Assembly (NCBI RefSeq): GCF_019970045.1
Contig: NZ_JAHXYI010000005.1
Span: forward strand, 124,001-188,000
Reading direction: 5' to 3'
DNA: 64,000 nt
Source: Chryseobacterium sp. GVT01B
Lineage (GTDB): Bacteria > Bacteroidota > Bacteroidia > Flavobacteriales > Weeksellaceae
Part shown: piece after piece, positions 7,156 through 17,161 of the stretch
Position numbering within the stretch: the stretch's first letter is position 1
Layout: every line of letters begins with the position of its first letter
Notes under the pieces: generated by a model
Told to the model about the DNA's origin: nothing
The model's database searches: none
What the model saw: only the letters and a program-made list of their open reading frames with translations
Position numbers and translations under genes: made by a program

Positions 7156-8574
7156 TTAAAAGTGTACCTGTTTGATCTCCTCTTCAATCTCCTTAGGAGT
7201 TTCATCTTCAGATTTAACAAAAATCATGGTTACTACAGCTCCTATCAGCATGCAAATACCTCCAACAACAACATAATCCATAGCCTGTTTTCCGAAAACA
7301 CCACTTACCACCGGACCTCCAAATAATCCATTAATAATCTGCGGAATGACAATAAAGAAATTGAAAATCCCCATATAGACCCCCATTTTTCTCTGTGGAA
7401 TTACCTCAATAAGCATAGCATAAGGCATTGCCAGAATACTAGCCCAGGCAAACCCTAAGCCGATCATTGAGATCCATAAATTGTTGACATCTTTAATAAA
7501 ATACATTGAAACAAGACCCAACCCTCCACACAGCAAAGCTAATGCGTGAGTTTGTTTTTTACCAATAAGTTTAGCAATGGGTGTCAACAGAAAGGCAAAC
7601 GGAATTGCCCAAAGATTGTACATTCCGAAAAGTTTTCCGGTAAGGTCACCCGCATCATTAAATGCCTTGGAATGGGTATCTTCCGGGGAAAGTCCAAAAT
7701 GATGGGTTGCCAATGCGCTGGTTGTGAAAACCCACATCGTAAACAATGCAAACCATGAGAAAAACTGAACAATTCCCAGCTTTTTCATCTGTGCAGGAAT
7801 CGCAGCAAAGTCTTTGAAAATATCTGAAAACTTGGATTCCTGTTTTTCTGCTTCTTTCCCATCTTCAAAATCAGCAAATTCCTGTGGAGAATATTCTCTG
7901 GTTGTCATGATGGTATACAGAATTGAGATGATAAGCAATGCTGCTCCTATATAAAATGAGTAAATTACATTATCTGCTACAAATCCGGCCGGGGCTTCGT
8001 TGGAAATTCCCATTTTCGTTAACCAATCTGGCAGATAAGAGCCCAATACAGCCCCGATTCCAATCAGAATTGTCTGTACTGAAAATCCTATTGTCCCCTG
8101 ATGTTTGGGAAGCATATCTCCTACCAAAGCCCGGAAAGGTTCCATTGCGATATTCACCGAAGCATCCATCATCGCGAGAAATATTACCGCTAACAATAAA
8201 GCATTAGCTGCAAACATCTGAGTAACGGATGCAGCATTCGGAAGAAGTACCAGCCCTATAGCACATAAAACGGCTCCAATTAAAAAGTAAGGTTTTCTTC
8301 TTCCCAACGGACTCCAGGTATTGTCTCCCATATGCCCGATGATAGGCTGAACAATGAGCCCTGTAACGGGAGCAACGAGCCAGAACCATGATAATTCATG
8401 AACATCGGCTCCTAAATTACCCAGAATACGGCTTGCATTTCCATTTTGTAATCCAAACGCCATTTGAATTCCAAGGAATCCCATACTCATATTAATAATC
8501 TGGAGCATGGATAAATTTGGCTTTTTTCTTTTTCCTGCTGCTCCAGTATCATATCTCCCCACCATTTCTGCCAT
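7156..8574 (-). CDS. MFS sugar transporter (SLC45 / maltose-type)
   Basis: A 472-residue polytopic protein with about 12 membrane segments. The segment MAFGLQNGNASRILGNLG after the first helix and the motif GHMGDNTWSPLGRRKPYFLIG near residues 80-100 are typical of the sucrose/maltose-proton symporter (SLC45/GPH-like) branch of the MFS. It probably imports maltose or short maltodextrins released in the periplasm. Its stop follows a secreted GH13 and an NTF2-like gene on the same strand; its ATG overlaps the NTF2-like stop (TAATG at 8572-8576), so the three are translationally coupled or at least one operon. The substrate is inferred from context. Confidence 0.88.
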   Translation of the reverse strand: MAEMVGRYDTGAAGKRKKPNLSMLQIINMSMGFLGIQMAFGLQNGNASRILGNLGADVHELSWFWLVAPVTGLIVQPIIGHMGDNTWSPLGRRKPYFLIGAVLCAIGLVLLPNAASVTQMFAANALLLAVIFLAMMDASVNIAMEPFRALVGDMLPKHQGTIGFSVQTILIGIGAVLGSYLPDWLTKMGISNEAPAGFVADNVIYSFYIGAALLIISILYTIMTTREYSPQEFADFEDGKEAEKQESKFSDIFKDFAAIPAQMKKLGIVQFFSWFALFTMWVFTTSALATHHFGLSPEDTHSKAFNDAGDLTGKLFGMYNLWAIPFAFLLTPIAKLIGKKQTHALALLCGGLGLVSMYFIKDVNNLWISMIGLGFAWASILAMPYAMLIEVIPQRKMGVYMGIFNFFIVIPQIINGLFGGPVVSGVFGKQAMDYVVVGGICMLIGAVVTMIFVKSEDETPKEIEEEIKQVHF

Positions 8575-9092
8575 TATGATTTCAGTTTTTGAATTAATGC
8601 ATTTTCGATAGGGGCTTTTTCAACCACCACTTTATCTACCACCTCATTGGGAACTGTTACAGAAAGAACGTATTGTTTTACCTTCCAGCTTCCGTTAATT
8701 TTTTCTAGCACACCGGAACCTCTGCATATTTTCATCTGCGTATCCAATAGTTCATCGAACCACGCCAGTTTTCCATCTTTACTGAAGTAAATATTTCGTT
8801 TAAGAGCTTTAAAATTCCAGGTTTTCTTTTTGTCGAAATGAGGTTTAGCCCATACCATGAATTCTTTTTTATTCCATATTTCAGTAGCGTCTGTTCCGAT
8901 GAAGGTAGATTCATCCGCAAAGAAGTTAAAATAGCCTGTGTAATCTGACTTTGCAGCGGCTACATTGAATGCATCCAGCATCGTACTGATTTCCGATTTT
9001 TCTTTTTCAAATGTATTTTTTGACTGAGCACTGAATAAAGAAAATCCCAATACAAAAAGGATTAAGGTATAAGCAGTCGTTAGTTTTTTCAT
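8574..9092 (-). CDS. Secreted NTF2/SnoaL-like protein
   Basis: A 172-residue protein with a signal peptide (MKKLTTAYTLILFVLGFSLFSAQ) followed by a SnoaL/NTF2-like cone-fold domain: the stretch DAFNVAAAKSDYTGYFNFFADESTFIGTD and the later W-F-DE pattern are typical of this superfamily. No catalytic residues can be assigned with confidence. It sits between a GH13 gene (9 bp gap) and the MFS gene (1 bp overlap), which ties it to maltodextrin use, but the family has many roles. A second protein of this fold lies at 37345-37845. Confidence 0.75.
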   Translation of the reverse strand: MKKLTTAYTLILFVLGFSLFSAQSKNTFEKEKSEISTMLDAFNVAAAKSDYTGYFNFFADESTFIGTDATEIWNKKEFMVWAKPHFDKKKTWNFKALKRNIYFSKDGKLAWFDELLDTQMKICRGSGVLEKINGSWKVKQYVLSVTVPNEVVDKVVVEKAPIENALIQKLKS

Positions 9093-9101
9093 ATGTATTA
9101 A

Positions 9102-10973
9102 TTATTTTTCAAGTTCAATGATGAATGGTGTTTTTGCAGGGATATTCATACTGTTTTCTAATAAAATTTCTTTTCCGGAAATCACTTCTTTTCCTTTTGT
9201 AAATCCATTAAGTGATTCGGCAAATCGTTTCAAGTCTAACGTCTGATCCTTTTCATTATTGTTGATGATGACCATTACACTTTCTTTTTCATTGTATCGG
9301 AAATAGACAAAAACACCGTCCTGAGGAACGAAATTTTTAGTTTTCCCATTATGAATCACGTCTTTGCCTTTTCTCCAATTTAATAATTTTTGAGTAAACC
9401 GGAAAAATTCTTTCTGTTCCTGAGTCTGAGCAGATGGATTGAAAGCATTCTGAGCATCAGACTTCCAGCCTCCGGGAAAATCTCTTCGGATATCGGCATC
9501 ACCTCCTTTCGTCTTATCTCCTCTCATTCCTATTTCAGATCCGTAATAGATCTGCGGAATTCCTCTTACTGTTGAGATCAGGGCAAGTCCTATTTTGTAA
9601 GCGTCAGGGTTTGCATTAAATATTTCATTCCATCTTTCTGTATCGTGATTTTCAAAGAAAACCAGAAGATTATTGATATCCGGATAGAGGAAGTCGCTGG
9701 TAAAGGAGTCATAAATTCTGATCATACCTTTATCCCAACCTTCTTTTTCTTTAAGAGCTTTAGGCATATTTTCAAACAGCATAAAATCCATCACTGATGG
9801 CAAATGGGAATTGTACCCTTCTATGGCTCCTATTTTGGAGTTTTTCTGCCACGCTGCAATCTGTGCTGCCGTATAAAGCCAGGTTTCTCCTACGATATTG
9901 AATTTCGGATATTCATCGGTAATGGCTTTAGCCCATTTTGCCATGGCATCTTTATCATTGTAAGGATAAGTATCTACGCGGAATCCTCCCAATTCTGCAT
10001 ATTCTATCCACCAGATTGCATTTTGGATCAGATATTTCAAAACCAGTGGATTTTTTTGGTTAATATCCGGCATGGTGGTATCAAACCATCCGTCCAGCGC
10101 ATATTTTTTATCAATATCGGAAGCGTTGGTATCGAATTGCGTTGTCGTTTTATAATTGGAACGTTTAAATCCTTTTTCTCCTTCATCAAACCAATGTATC
10201 CAGTCTTTTGAAGGAAGGTCTTTGATCATCCAGTGAGAGCCACCCCAATGATTGGTGACATAATCCATCACCAGCATCATATTTCGTTTGTTCAGCTCTG
10301 TTGATAAGGTTTTATAATCCTCGTTTGTTCCGTATCGACCATCAATTTTATACAGATCTGTCTGGGCATATCCGTGATAAGAATATACTTTTTCATTGTC
10401 TTCATTTACCGGGGTCAGCCAGACTGCCGTAGCTCCCAGATTCTGAATATAGTCTAGTTGATTGATGATACCGCTGAGATCTCCGCCATGCCTCCCATTA
10501 GGCAGACTTCGATTTGCTTTTTCTGTAAGTTCCGGTGTTGAATCATTCTTTTCATTGCCATTGGCAAAGCGGTCTGGCATGATCAGATACATGACATCTT
10601 TTGAGGTAAAAGATTCACGGTTGGCTGATCCGGGATTCCTTTGCTTCAATTCATAGGCATAGGAACTCAGGCTTTTGTTTCCTTTTTTGATGGTAATAGT
10701 AAACTTCGAAACGCTTATTTCATTGGTATTTACGGTAATAAAAACGTAATTCGGATTATCAACTTTCCGGATGTCTTTGATCTGTATTCCATCCGAAAGT
10801 GCAATCTCATTGTGGGCAACGTCTTTTCCATACACAAGGATCTGAAGTTCAGGGTTTTTCATTCCTTTCCACCAGAAAGCCGGCTCTATTCTGTCCAACA
10901 CTTTTTGGGAAAAGGCTGCAGAAGCTATTGAAAGTGCTAATGCGGCAAATATTGTCTTCATATTAGTGTTCAA
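9102..10973 (-). CDS. Secreted GH13 cyclomaltodextrinase / neopullulanase (SusA-like)
   Basis: A 623-residue alpha-amylase-family enzyme with a signal peptide (cleavage likely after AAFSQ). The N-terminal segment RIEPAFWWKGMKNPELQ is the cyclomaltodextrinase N domain. The (beta/alpha)8 barrel has MDYVTNH, GFRVDTYPY (nucleophile Asp), IVGETW (acid/base Glu) and FFENHDTER (third Asp). A cyclomaltodextrinase-type C domain ends the protein. It should cleave maltodextrins or cyclodextrins in the periplasm, feeding the downstream MFS carrier. An internal ATG four codons in (MKTIFAAL) is an equally good start. Together with GH97 and SusCDE it completes a starch locus. Confidence 0.93.
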   Translation of the reverse strand: MNTNMKTIFAALALSIASAAFSQKVLDRIEPAFWWKGMKNPELQILVYGKDVAHNEIALSDGIQIKDIRKVDNPNYVFITVNTNEISVSKFTITIKKGNKSLSSYAYELKQRNPGSANRESFTSKDVMYLIMPDRFANGNEKNDSTPELTEKANRSLPNGRHGGDLSGIINQLDYIQNLGATAVWLTPVNEDNEKVYSYHGYAQTDLYKIDGRYGTNEDYKTLSTELNKRNMMLVMDYVTNHWGGSHWMIKDLPSKDWIHWFDEGEKGFKRSNYKTTTQFDTNASDIDKKYALDGWFDTTMPDINQKNPLVLKYLIQNAIWWIEYAELGGFRVDTYPYNDKDAMAKWAKAITDEYPKFNIVGETWLYTAAQIAAWQKNSKIGAIEGYNSHLPSVMDFMLFENMPKALKEKEGWDKGMIRIYDSFTSDFLYPDINNLLVFFENHDTERWNEIFNANPDAYKIGLALISTVRGIPQIYYGSEIGMRGDKTKGGDADIRRDFPGGWKSDAQNAFNPSAQTQEQKEFFRFTQKLLNWRKGKDVIHNGKTKNFVPQDGVFVYFRYNEKESVMVIINNNEKDQTLDLKRFAESLNGFTKGKEVISGKEILLENSMNIPAKTPFIIELEK

Positions 10974-11152
10974 TTTAGCATTTAATTTTCATATAGGTAT
11001 TTAAAATATGATACAACAACCCTTTTTTTCATTCTAAAATCAATAATTAACATTCATTTTTTAACTTTTTCCTATAAAAGTTAAATTTTTCATAAAAAAT
11101 TCATGCTAAAAGTTAATTTATCCCCCTTTTTATTTTTAGTTTTACAGAAAAA

Positions 11153-12151
11153 ATGTTTAATTTCAGTAGTATGTTCCACGCTGAGGGGCCAGATGTTGTT
11201 TACACATGGACTATTCCTGTGTTTGCTGTAATTATTTTTGCAGAAATGGCCTACAGCCACTTCAATAAAGAGAAGATTTATGAGACTAAAGATGTAGCAA
11301 CCAATGTTCTTTTTGCTTTGCTCAACTATGGGTTAGACATCATCATGAAAGGTTTCTCTTTGTTTGTCATGATGTTTTTTTATCATCACCGCATCTTCGA
11401 CTGGCAAGAGGGAATCTGGTATTGGATTGCTGTATTTCTCGCTCAGGATTTCGCTTATTATGTTCATCATTATGTAGATCATCATTCACGCATTTTCTGG
11501 GCTGTACATATTACCCATCACAATTCTGATTATTTCAACATCAGTACGGGATTCAGAAGTCCTGTATTTCAACCTTTGTACAGGTATTTGTTTTTCTCTC
11601 CATTAGCATTTATGGGTTTTCATCCCTGGCATATTCTGGTAGCCTATTCTGCGATACAGATTTACGGCACTTTTGTTCACACGCAATCTATTAAAAGCAT
11701 GGGATTTTTAGAATATATTCTGGTTACTCCTTCTCACCATAGAGTACATCATGCTTGTAATATCAAATATCTGGACCGTAATATGGGAATGGGGCTGATT
11801 ATCTGGGATAAAATTTTTGGAACATTCGAGAAGGAGGATCCTGAGGTTCCAGTGAAATATGGAATCTATCCTAAGATGGAATCTAAAGATCCGGCAACTA
11901 CTTTATTCTATGAATGGAGAAGAATAGGAAAAGATATCAGACAGCCGGGACTTTCTTTCAAAGACCGTATAAAGTATCTTTTCTATTCACCGGGATGGAG
12001 ACATGACGGTACCGGAAAAACGGTAAAGCAGTATCAAAAGGAGTACAAGCATAAGGAAAAGCTAAAAAATGAAAGTACACCTTTAAAGGAACAAACACCC
12101 AATACTGAATATCAATATCCACAACTGAATCAACAGGCAGGAGATAAATAA
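11153..12151 (+). CDS. Sterol desaturase / fatty acid hydroxylase family protein
   Basis: A 332-residue integral membrane di-iron enzyme of the fatty acid hydroxylase superfamily. The histidine clusters are in order: HHYVDHHSR near residue 105, HITHHNSDYFN near 119, and SHHRVHHACN near 198. Four or so hydrophobic segments precede and separate them. Members hydroxylate or desaturate lipids or sterols; the substrate here is unknown. It lies on the opposite strand between GH13 and GH97 and so interrupts the starch locus. The C-terminal 60 residues are polar and low in complexity. Confidence 0.85.
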   Translation: MFNFSSMFHAEGPDVVYTWTIPVFAVIIFAEMAYSHFNKEKIYETKDVATNVLFALLNYGLDIIMKGFSLFVMMFFYHHRIFDWQEGIWYWIAVFLAQDFAYYVHHYVDHHSRIFWAVHITHHNSDYFNISTGFRSPVFQPLYRYLFFSPLAFMGFHPWHILVAYSAIQIYGTFVHTQSIKSMGFLEYILVTPSHHRVHHACNIKYLDRNMGMGLIIWDKIFGTFEKEDPEVPVKYGIYPKMESKDPATTLFYEWRRIGKDIRQPGLSFKDRIKYLFYSPGWRHDGTGKTVKQYQKEYKHKEKLKNESTPLKEQTPNTEYQYPQLNQQAGDK

Positions 12152-12157
12152 TCTGTT

Positions 12158-12199
12158 AAAAAAAATACCCCGGAACATTAAAAAATTAATGAACCGGGG
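12158..12199 (-). terminator. Terminator after GH97 (minus strand)
   Basis: CCCCGG (12168-12173) pairs with CCGGGG (12194-12199), with a nested CATTAA/TTAATG stem. On the minus strand it is followed by T8. It also lies just past the plus-strand desaturase stop, but lacks a T-run on that side. Confidence 0.7.
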
Positions 12200-12218
12200 C
12201 ACCTTAGTGTATCTTTAA

Positions 12219-14375
12219 TTATTTTACTGGCTTGATAGAAATTGCGAAACCGCCACTTCTTGCCATTTTAAAATTAATTTTTGATTTTCCTGTAATCTCT
12301 TTCTTATAGATATTATAGCTTTGAGGATTATCAATATAATCAGCAGTTTTTCCATCTTCATAGATTATTGCTTCATATTTCTTTCCTTTATCCAGGAATG
12401 AGAAGTCTACAGTGTACTCACGTTTGTTTTCATCAGTAATACCACCTACAAACCAGTTTTCAGTTCCTTTTGCTTTTCTTGCCGTGATCACATAATCTCC
12501 CGGTTCTGCGGATAAAATCTTTGTATCATCCCAATCTGCCGCTACATCCTTGATAAACTGGAATGCATCCATATGCTTTTTGTAGTTTTCAGGTAGATCA
12601 GCAGCCATCTGAAGCGGCATATACATTGTTACATAAAGGGCCAACTGTTTTACCAGCGTAGTTTTTACGAAACGGTTATCTCCAGGGAAGTAATAGTCTA
12701 ACTTCGTCTGGAAAATTCCCGGAGTATAATCCATAGAACCTCCCATCCATCTTGTAAACGGAAGAACAGTCTGGTGATCAGGTTTATTTCCTCCAAATGC
12801 TTCGTATTCTGTTCCACGGGCTGCTTCTGCAGAGATATAGTTCGGATAAGTACGACTTTCTCCTGTAGGTCTTACAGATTCATGAGAATTGACCATAATT
12901 TTATAGTCGTTTGCTTTTTCTGCAATTCTATAATAATGGTTAATTGTCCATTGAGAGTAATGATGTTCTCCTCTAGGAATGATATCTCCTACATATCCGG
13001 TTTTCACAGCATCATAGCCATATTTGTTCATCGTCTGGAATGCTTTATCAGCCCATCTTTCATAGTTCGTTGCAGAACCTGAAGTTTCATGGTGCATGAT
13101 CAGCTTTATTCCTTTTGAATGGGCATATTCATTCAACATTTTGATATCAAAATCCGGGTAAGGTGTGATGAAATCAAAAACGAATTCTTTAGAGTGTCCG
13201 AACCAGTCTTCCCAACCAATGTTCCAACCTTCAATCAATAATCCCTGGAAACCGTTTTCTGCAGCAAAGTCAATATATTCTTTAACTTTTGTATTGTTGG
13301 CTGCATGTTTTCCGTTTGGAGTCAATTTGGCAAAATCTGTTTTACCTAAATGAACATTTTCTGCAGTAGAATATGCCCACTGAGATTTTCCGATGATCAT
13401 TTCCCACCAAACTCCCATGTATTTTGTAGGGTGAATGTAAGAAGTATCGGTATATTTTGTAGGCTCATTAAGGTTGAAGATCATTTTAGAACCCATAACC
13501 TGTTCTGCTTTCGGAGCTACAATAATAGTTCTCCAAGGCGTTACCGAAGGAGTCTGAATATACCCTTTCGCTCCTTGTCTGTCAGCTGTCAAATGCGTTT
13601 TGAACTTATAGTTCTGTGCATCTACTTCCAGATGTGAAGCCGGATAATCTAATACGGCAGCTTCAGCAATGTTGATGTACAATGGTTCTTTTCCTTCTTT
13701 TTTAAGCATTAAAGGAGACTGAACTGCATTTTTCACCAATGACTGGGAAGCGTTCGCATCGTATGCTTTATCCCATTTTGATGGAATTTCAGAAACTTTT
13801 GTTTCCTGATACTGATATTCCTGAGAGTCGTAATCTGCAACCATCCACCATGCCTTCATATCGGTAGGGAAATCAATTTCAGAGTCTTCTTCTCTGATCA
13901 CGAAATAATTCAAATTCTTCTGCTGAGGAAATTCATATCGAAATCCTAATCCATCATTAAACAATCTGAACTTTACCACAATACTTCTGTCTGTAGAAGC
14001 CTGATTAAGGGTAACTGCCAGTTCGTTGTAATTATTGATATAATTTTTCTTTTCTCCTAAAACCGGCTGCCAGGTTTCATTTTTGGAGTCTCTTTTTTCA
14101 TCTGTCTTTGCAAAACCGTTGTTCAGATCGTATTTTGCATCTTCTGGTTTGGCAATCTCAGAAGCGAATTTTATGGCTGTGTCTTTAAATAATCGCAATC
14201 CCAATTTAGAATCTTCAACTACTACCGCACCGTTATATTTCAGGTTATAGTAAGGTACTCCTTCTTTCAGCTGAAAGCTCATTTCAAACTTTCCGTCCGG
14301 AGATTTTAAAGATTGGGCTTTCACACCTGTAAACATCATTGAGAGCAAAAGCGCTCCAACTGTAATTTTCTTCAT
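12219..14375 (-). CDS. GH97 alpha-glucosidase (SusB-like)
   Basis: A 718-residue secreted glycoside hydrolase family 97 protein with a signal peptide (MKKITVGALLLSMMFTGVKAQ). The N-terminal beta-super-sandwich spans about residues 20-290. The barrel carries YMGVWWEM, GWNIGWEDWFG, IMHHETSG (the His-His-Glu segment), KTGYVGDIIPRGEHHYSQW and VNSHESVRPTG, the glutamate-rich segments that hold catalytic and calcium-binding residues in B. thetaiotaomicron SusB. The glutamate pattern suggests the inverting alpha-glucosidase type. It probably trims maltooligosaccharides to glucose in the periplasm. It lies 78 bp downstream of the SusE/F-like gene with a hairpin between. Confidence 0.93.
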   Translation of the reverse strand: MKKITVGALLLSMMFTGVKAQSLKSPDGKFEMSFQLKEGVPYYNLKYNGAVVVEDSKLGLRLFKDTAIKFASEIAKPEDAKYDLNNGFAKTDEKRDSKNETWQPVLGEKKNYINNYNELAVTLNQASTDRSIVVKFRLFNDGLGFRYEFPQQKNLNYFVIREEDSEIDFPTDMKAWWMVADYDSQEYQYQETKVSEIPSKWDKAYDANASQSLVKNAVQSPLMLKKEGKEPLYINIAEAAVLDYPASHLEVDAQNYKFKTHLTADRQGAKGYIQTPSVTPWRTIIVAPKAEQVMGSKMIFNLNEPTKYTDTSYIHPTKYMGVWWEMIIGKSQWAYSTAENVHLGKTDFAKLTPNGKHAANNTKVKEYIDFAAENGFQGLLIEGWNIGWEDWFGHSKEFVFDFITPYPDFDIKMLNEYAHSKGIKLIMHHETSGSATNYERWADKAFQTMNKYGYDAVKTGYVGDIIPRGEHHYSQWTINHYYRIAEKANDYKIMVNSHESVRPTGESRTYPNYISAEAARGTEYEAFGGNKPDHQTVLPFTRWMGGSMDYTPGIFQTKLDYYFPGDNRFVKTTLVKQLALYVTMYMPLQMAADLPENYKKHMDAFQFIKDVAADWDDTKILSAEPGDYVITARKAKGTENWFVGGITDENKREYTVDFSFLDKGKKYEAIIYEDGKTADYIDNPQSYNIYKKEITGKSKINFKMARSGGFAISIKPVK

Positions 14376-14405
14376 AATGACTATTTATTAACTTTAAAAA
14401 TAGAT

Positions 14406-14431
14406 AAAGTGCTGCGGTAAAGCAGCACTTT
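14406..14431 (-). terminator. Hairpin between the SusE/F-like and GH97 genes
   Basis: A 10-bp perfect stem AAAGTGCTGC/GCAGCACTTT with a 6-nt loop. The T-run that follows on the minus strand is interrupted (TATCTATTTTT), so it may attenuate rather than end susCDE transcription. Confidence 0.6.
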
Positions 14432-14453
14432 GCTTTATTATCAGATTAATCTA

Positions 14454-15557
14454 TTATAATGGTTTTATTGTATAAACTCCTAATTTAACATCTACAGTAA
14501 TTTTATAATTTCCTCCTGTACCATCAAATTTGATATTTCCATTACTTCCTTTTGGTCCCAAATATCCTGTATTCCCGTCAGCTGTTATATTACCCCAATC
14601 TAAATCACCAAAGCTCTGCTGACCAAGAAATTTAAATTCAGAAGCTGCCGGAAGAGCTATTGTATATTCAAATTTTCCATTTCCTAAACTATTCATTGAA
14701 ATAGCCGTAGCAGCATTCCATCCGTTAATAGTACCTACCAGATACATATTTGCCGGATTCCAATTATTAATAGGTGACGGAGTTACAGTAATTGATTTTT
14801 GTGTAGCATCTGCATCAATAACTATTTTATACATTCCCGTTGCTCCCGTAAACTTAATATTCTCAGCTGGTGATGCCACTAAATTATTTGACCAGGTTTT
14901 AAAATACTTATAACTCATTCCTGCTGTATCTAAACTATAATTGAGAGGGCCCCAATCCTGCTGTCCCAAAAATCTAAATGATTTATCATTCTCCAGATAA
15001 GTATAGATTGTAGAATAATTATCTTTTTTATAAAGAAGTTGTGCTGTTGTTGCATTCCAACCTACAGCCGATGCATCTCCAACAATATAAAATGAAGGGT
15101 AAGCAGTAGTATAAGGTGTTACCTTAATAGTAACTGCATTTGAAACGATGGCAGCATTCTCTCCCAGTTTTGAAGAAAGTCTCACTTCAACATCAGCTGC
15201 AGTTTCTGGAATTAATCCTGCATCCAATACATAATTATTGAAATCTGCTACCGTAAAGGTTACTTTAGTAGCTCCATCATTCAAATCCACATTTTTTGGA
15301 CTGGCAAAGTTTGTTCCTTTAACAGCAATCTGAAGTTGATTCTTCTGCGCAACCGCAACACCATAATCCGGAGCTTTCCAACTAAATGTAACCGCAGCCT
15401 GTGAAGCATTATCTTTAAGTAGAACCAAACTTGTTTTATCTGAAGTAAGACTAGATGCAGAAGGCTTTCCCAATACTGCTCTATCTTCATCTTTCTCACA
15501 GGAAACAACCAAAAATCCTAAAACAAGAAGTGTAAATATTTTAAATAAATTTTTCAT
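14454..15557 (-). CDS. SusE/SusF-family starch-binding outer-membrane lipoprotein
   Basis: A lipoprotein with signal MKNLFKIFTLLVLGFLVVSC and a lipobox cysteine followed by acidic EKDED, which fits surface export in Bacteroidota. An Ig-like N-terminal domain (about 35-150) is followed by two tandem SusE/F carbohydrate-binding modules, recognised by YIVGDASAVGWNA and MYLVGTINGWNAA and by repeated FRFLGQQDWGPLNYS / FKFLGQQSFGDLDWG. These bind starch on the cell surface. A longer frame starting three codons upstream (15566) is possible; I prefer the ATG directly before the signal peptide. It is third in the susC-susD-susE order. Confidence 0.9.
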   Translation of the reverse strand: MKNLFKIFTLLVLGFLVVSCEKDEDRAVLGKPSASSLTSDKTSLVLLKDNASQAAVTFSWKAPDYGVAVAQKNQLQIAVKGTNFASPKNVDLNDGATKVTFTVADFNNYVLDAGLIPETAADVEVRLSSKLGENAAIVSNAVTIKVTPYTTAYPSFYIVGDASAVGWNATTAQLLYKKDNYSTIYTYLENDKSFRFLGQQDWGPLNYSLDTAGMSYKYFKTWSNNLVASPAENIKFTGATGMYKIVIDADATQKSITVTPSPINNWNPANMYLVGTINGWNAATAISMNSLGNGKFEYTIALPAASEFKFLGQQSFGDLDWGNITADGNTGYLGPKGSNGNIKFDGTGGNYKITVDVKLGVYTIKPL

Positions 15558-15575
15558 TGTAATCAATTTTTTAAA

Positions 15576-17156
15576 TTAATATCCAGGATTTTGAACCAAG
15601 TTTGGATTAGCAATAATATCTTTTGCAGGAATAGGATAAAGGTTTCTATAGTCTTCTACACTTTTTCCGTCTTTCACTCCTCCTTTCCAAGGCCATAAAT
15701 ATGAAGCAGTCGTAAATTTACCATAACGGATAAGGTCTGTTCTTCTTGTCATTTCCCATCCAAGCTCTCGTCCTCTCTCATCCAGTATATAGTCTGTATT
15801 AATTGAAGCAACAGTTCCTGCTCCCGCACGTGTCCTAAGAGCGTTTACATATCCAAGAGCAGTAGCAGCATTTCCACCACTTCCTCCTCTTAAAGTAGCT
15901 TCTGCATACATTAAATATACATCAGCCAGCCTGAATAACGGAATATCTGTATCGCAGAAATTTCCCGCAGCATCAGATCCCGGTTTTCCTGCACTTGTAA
16001 GGTTTTTGTATTTAACAAATCCATAACCATCCGTAAAGACTCCTAGGTCATTAATTTCAAGATTCTGTCCATCCGTATAGAAATTACCTCTCTGATCTGA
16101 AGGAGATCCTGCAAATAAATTCACATAAGCTTTGGTAGTTCTTAAACCTCCCCAGCCTCCACTGATCCCAAAGCTTGAAGCAGGCATGCTTCCCCCCACT
16201 CCCGCGTGGATCAGATAAGTGGTACCTCCTGATGTCTGAATATGAACACCGTCGAATGCAATTGGAAGAATAACTTCAGGGTTATTTTTATCATTATCAG
16301 CAAGGAATAAATCTGCAAATTTTGTTTTCAAAGAATATCCAGACTGAATTATTTTATTACAATACGTAATACAGTCTGTATAATGATTAGATCCATTATA
16401 AACCTGTGAATTAAGATACAGACGAGCCAGTAAAGCCCATGCAGCAGCTTTATCTACTCTTGCATAAACATTTGCTTTAGGATCTTTCAGGTCTCCAGAT
16501 ACTGCGAGCAGTTCACTTTCAATAAAATTAAATAACTCTGCTCTAGTAATTCTTTTAGGAGGATTAACTGAACCTGGCAAATAGCTTTCATCTACAAAAG
16601 GTACATTTCCAAACAGATCCAATGCGTAATAATATGATAATGCACGAAGATATCTTGCTTCTGCACGCATATATTTTGCTTCTGTCAAATTAGCACCAGT
16701 AATATTATTCGATGCTAGTTTTTCATCAGTTACATTTCTTAAAAATTCATTACTGGTAGCAATTTGCGTAAAAATCCTATAATAAGCTCCCTCCACAAAT
16801 TCACTGGAAGAATCCCAGGTCATTTTATGAATAGTTTGTAAAGAACCATCATTCCATGCGATCACAGCTTCGTCTGTTGGCAGTGTCTGCAGTGTATACA
16901 AAACTCTGGTATATTGTGAAAAGTTACCATCAATCCCATTAATATCTGAGTTCCCTCCGTTTGTATTCTGTCCCCCATTTGCAAAGCCTCCATAAATTTT
17001 TGCTAAAGCCAATGGGTAATTTGCGAAATCCGTAAATACACTTGCGGAAGTAACATCCGTAATTGGTTGCTGTTCTAGATCATTCACACAAGATGTTGCA
17101 GTAAGAATACTAAATAATGCTGCAACAGCTATTATATTTGTTTTAAATTGTTTCAT
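15576..17156 (-). CDS. SusD/RagB-family nutrient-binding lipoprotein
   Basis: A 526-residue SusD-like protein. The signal MKQFKTNIIAVAALFSILTATSC ends at a lipobox cysteine, then VNDLEQQP. The TPR-like helical core contains AEARYLRALSYYYALDLFGNVPFV (seen around residues 165-190), the hallmark of the family, and the C-terminal RAGAGT...ERGRELGWEMTRRTDLIRYGKF block. It forms the lid of the SusC transporter and captures starch oligosaccharides. It begins 5 bp after susC ends, so the two are clearly co-transcribed. Confidence 0.95.
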   Translation of the reverse strand: MKQFKTNIIAVAALFSILTATSCVNDLEQQPITDVTSASVFTDFANYPLALAKIYGGFANGGQNTNGGNSDINGIDGNFSQYTRVLYTLQTLPTDEAVIAWNDGSLQTIHKMTWDSSSEFVEGAYYRIFTQIATSNEFLRNVTDEKLASNNITGANLTEAKYMRAEARYLRALSYYYALDLFGNVPFVDESYLPGSVNPPKRITRAELFNFIESELLAVSGDLKDPKANVYARVDKAAAWALLARLYLNSQVYNGSNHYTDCITYCNKIIQSGYSLKTKFADLFLADNDKNNPEVILPIAFDGVHIQTSGGTTYLIHAGVGGSMPASSFGISGGWGGLRTTKAYVNLFAGSPSDQRGNFYTDGQNLEINDLGVFTDGYGFVKYKNLTSAGKPGSDAAGNFCDTDIPLFRLADVYLMYAEATLRGGSGGNAATALGYVNALRTRAGAGTVASINTDYILDERGRELGWEMTRRTDLIRYGKFTTASYLWPWKGGVKDGKSVEDYRNLYPIPAKDIIANPNLVQNPGY

Positions 17157-17161
17157 TTCTC

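Noticed and set aside
9804..10211. 135-codon plus-strand frame inside the GH13 gene
   Set aside because: Antisense of the catalytic barrel, which has all motifs in frame on the other strand.
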